A program made the translations under genes and the position numbers. Below the pieces are notes generated by a model, which was given only the letters and a program-made list of their open reading frames with translations, did no database searches and was not told the DNA's origin. Of a stretch of DNA of 64,000 nt, positions 63,008 to 64,000 are shown piece after piece; within the stretch, counting starts at the first letter, position 1, and the number at the start of each line of letters is the position of its first letter. Origin of the DNA: Planctomycetota bacterium (GTDB lineage: Bacteria; Planctomycetota; Phycisphaerae; Phycisphaerales; SM1A02); the NCBI GenBank assembly GCA_017859745.1, contig JAFMML010000002.1, positions 37,488 through 101,487 on the forward strand, written 5' to 3'.

Positions 63008-63447
63008 GATTCGCCGCGGGGGGTCGACGCGAGCGGCTGCTGCCGCTCGACATGACTCCCATGATCGACATCGTCTTCCAGTTGCTGATCTTCTTCCTGA
63101 CGACCACGCAACTCGTCCGCACCGCGCGGGAGGTGCTGTCGCTGCCTGCGGAGTCCGGCAGCGAGGAGGCCCGAACCGGCAGCGGCGCGGTGACGGTGAA
63201 CCTGCTCGCCGACGGTTCGGTGATGCTCGGCGATCGGCCCATGGCGCTGGAGGACCTGTCCGCGGCCCTGGCGGCCCGCCGTCTCGATCGCCCGGAGGAC
63301 TTCGAGGAGGCGGCCTTGATCCGTGCCGATCGAACGGCGCCGGCGGAAGCGCTCAACCAGGTCGTCCGGTCGCTTCGCGGCGCCGGCGCCGTGGGTCTGC
63401 GTCTTGCGGTCGATCCGGCCGGTGGGCGAAGGGAGGCCTCGCCATGA
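63004..63447 (+). CDS. ExbD/TolR family protein, first copy
   Basis: 147 residues. A short cytoplasmic segment and a single transmembrane helix with MTPMIDIVFQLLIFFLTTTQ, which carries the proton-path aspartate, are followed by a periplasmic domain (VTVNLLADGSVMLGDRPMAL). It pairs with the ExbB-like protein encoded just before it. The stop overlaps the second exbD copy by four bases. Confidence 0.92.
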   Translation: MRFAAGGRRERLLPLDMTPMIDIVFQLLIFFLTTTQLVRTAREVLSLPAESGSEEARTGSGAVTVNLLADGSVMLGDRPMALEDLSAALAARRLDRPEDFEEAALIRADRTAPAEALNQVVRSLRGAGAVGLRLAVDPAGGRREASP

Positions 63448-63851
63448 GGTTCGTGCCGAAGCGACCTCGTCGGCCCATGCTGGCCTTGAGTCTGGCATCG
63501 ATGCTGGACGCGACCTTCCTGCTGCTGGCGTACTTCCTGGTCACCGCCGCGATCGACCGTCCGGAGGAGCGTCTCGCCGCGGGCCTGCTCGGCGGCGGCC
63601 GGATCGAGTCTGCGAATCTCGAGGCGGTCCGACTCGAGGTCGGTGCGGAGGATGGAATCACCCGATACCTGCTTGGCGCTCGCGTCATCGCCGATCGGGA
63701 GGAACTCGCCGTTCGGCTCGCCGAACTCGATCCCAGGACACCGCTGCGGATCGTGGTTCGTCCCGGGCCGCCGGTGTCCGCGGTGACCGCGGCGATCCAG
63801 TCGGCCCGTGATGCCGGCATCGAGACCGTCGCCTACGAGCCTGCCGAATGA
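63444..63851 (+). CDS. ExbD/TolR family protein, second copy
   Basis: 135 residues. The single transmembrane helix reads LALSLASMLDATFLLLAYFL; the proton-path aspartate is present in SMLDATF, in the place of PMIDIVF of the first copy. The periplasmic domain includes TRYLLGARVIADREELAVRL. Two different ExbD subunits would allow a heterodimer in the stator. It overlaps the next gene by ATGA. Confidence 0.87.
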   Translation: MRFVPKRPRRPMLALSLASMLDATFLLLAYFLVTAAIDRPEERLAAGLLGGGRIESANLEAVRLEVGAEDGITRYLLGARVIADREELAVRLAELDPRTPLRIVVRPGPPVSAVTAAIQSARDAGIETVAYEPAE

Positions 63852-64000
63852 AGGGTCGCCGTCCGAATCCGTCGGCTCGACTCGTTCCATCCGTCGGGGG
63901 GTGGAGCGAACCGGTGTCGAACCGGAGCATCGCGGCGATCGGGCTGACGGCGGTCCTGGCGTTGGCGTGGACCCTCGCCTCGAACTCCGCGGCGGCGGCT
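63848..64000 (+). CDS. Start of a secreted or membrane protein (3' end outside the window)
   Basis: The last 51 codons run off the window. It starts at ATG 63848, overlapping the second exbD stop, and begins with a polar arginine-rich lead followed by a signal sequence (IAAIGLTAVLALAWTLA, then SNSAAAA). It seems to be the sixth gene of the operon. Its role cannot be judged. Confidence 0.7.
   Translation, partial: MKGRRPNPSARLVPSVGGWSEPVSNRSIAAIGLTAVLALAWTLASNSAAAA

Overview
The window is high-GC bacterial DNA packed with genes on both strands, and many neighbouring genes overlap by ATGA or GTGA. The gene set suggests a Planctomycetota bacterium, most likely of a Phycisphaerae-like lineage. 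The signs are a small histone H1-like protein, secreted right-handed beta-helix proteins, a VWA-ExbB-ExbD-ExbD operon, an argininosuccinate lyase fused to a GNAT acetyltransferase, and an S10-spc-alpha ribosomal block lacking rpmD, adk and rpsD. The taxonomic call is inference from gene content; no rRNA gene is present.

Layout. 1-4.6 kb: the end of an unknown gene, an MFS transporter with a lone CoA-transferase subunit B, an AmaB-type aldehyde dehydrogenase and a small SmpA/OmlA-like lipoprotein. 4.6-15.0 kb (minus strand): pfkA, a degenerate HAD protein with a membrane tail, plsY, purB, an isochorismatase-fold hydrolase, the H1-like protein, a FabZ-like dehydratase, manA, a beta-helix protein and an isolated atpD. 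15.1-20.4 kb (plus): lysS translationally linked to a secreted transglutaminase, then nnrD, then a YhaM-like exoribonuclease. 20.4-24.3 kb (minus): a secreted protein of unknown function, a family 2 glycosyltransferase and a protein with a BshC-like motif.

24.3-40.8 kb: a long non-coding leader with a good promoter, then 28 genes from rpsJ to rplQ in the classical S10-spc-alpha order, including secY, map, infA and rpoA, closed by a very strong terminator. S14 and L36 have each lost three of their four zinc ligands. S5, L17 and, further on, IF3 carry long low-complexity tails. 41.0-44.4 kb (plus): gmhA, two glycosyltransferases (GT2, GT26) for a surface polysaccharide, and pheS without pheT.

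44.4-52.2 kb (minus): one arginine operon, argR-argC-argB-argF-argG-argH(A)-argJ, most junctions overlapping. Its promoter carries two ARG-box-like sites, and the -10 lies only 7 nt before the argR ATG, so the transcript should be leaderless and autorepressed. 52.2-60.0 kb (minus): infC, thrS, nrdR, and a pyrH-frr-beta-helix/PA14 operon. 60.2-64.0 kb (plus): six overlapping genes coding a membrane-anchored VWA protein, a secreted helical protein, ExbB/TolQ-like and two ExbD/TolR-like subunits, and the start of another secreted protein. This last operon and the arginine operon with its fusion gene and leaderless promoter are the most distinctive parts of the window.
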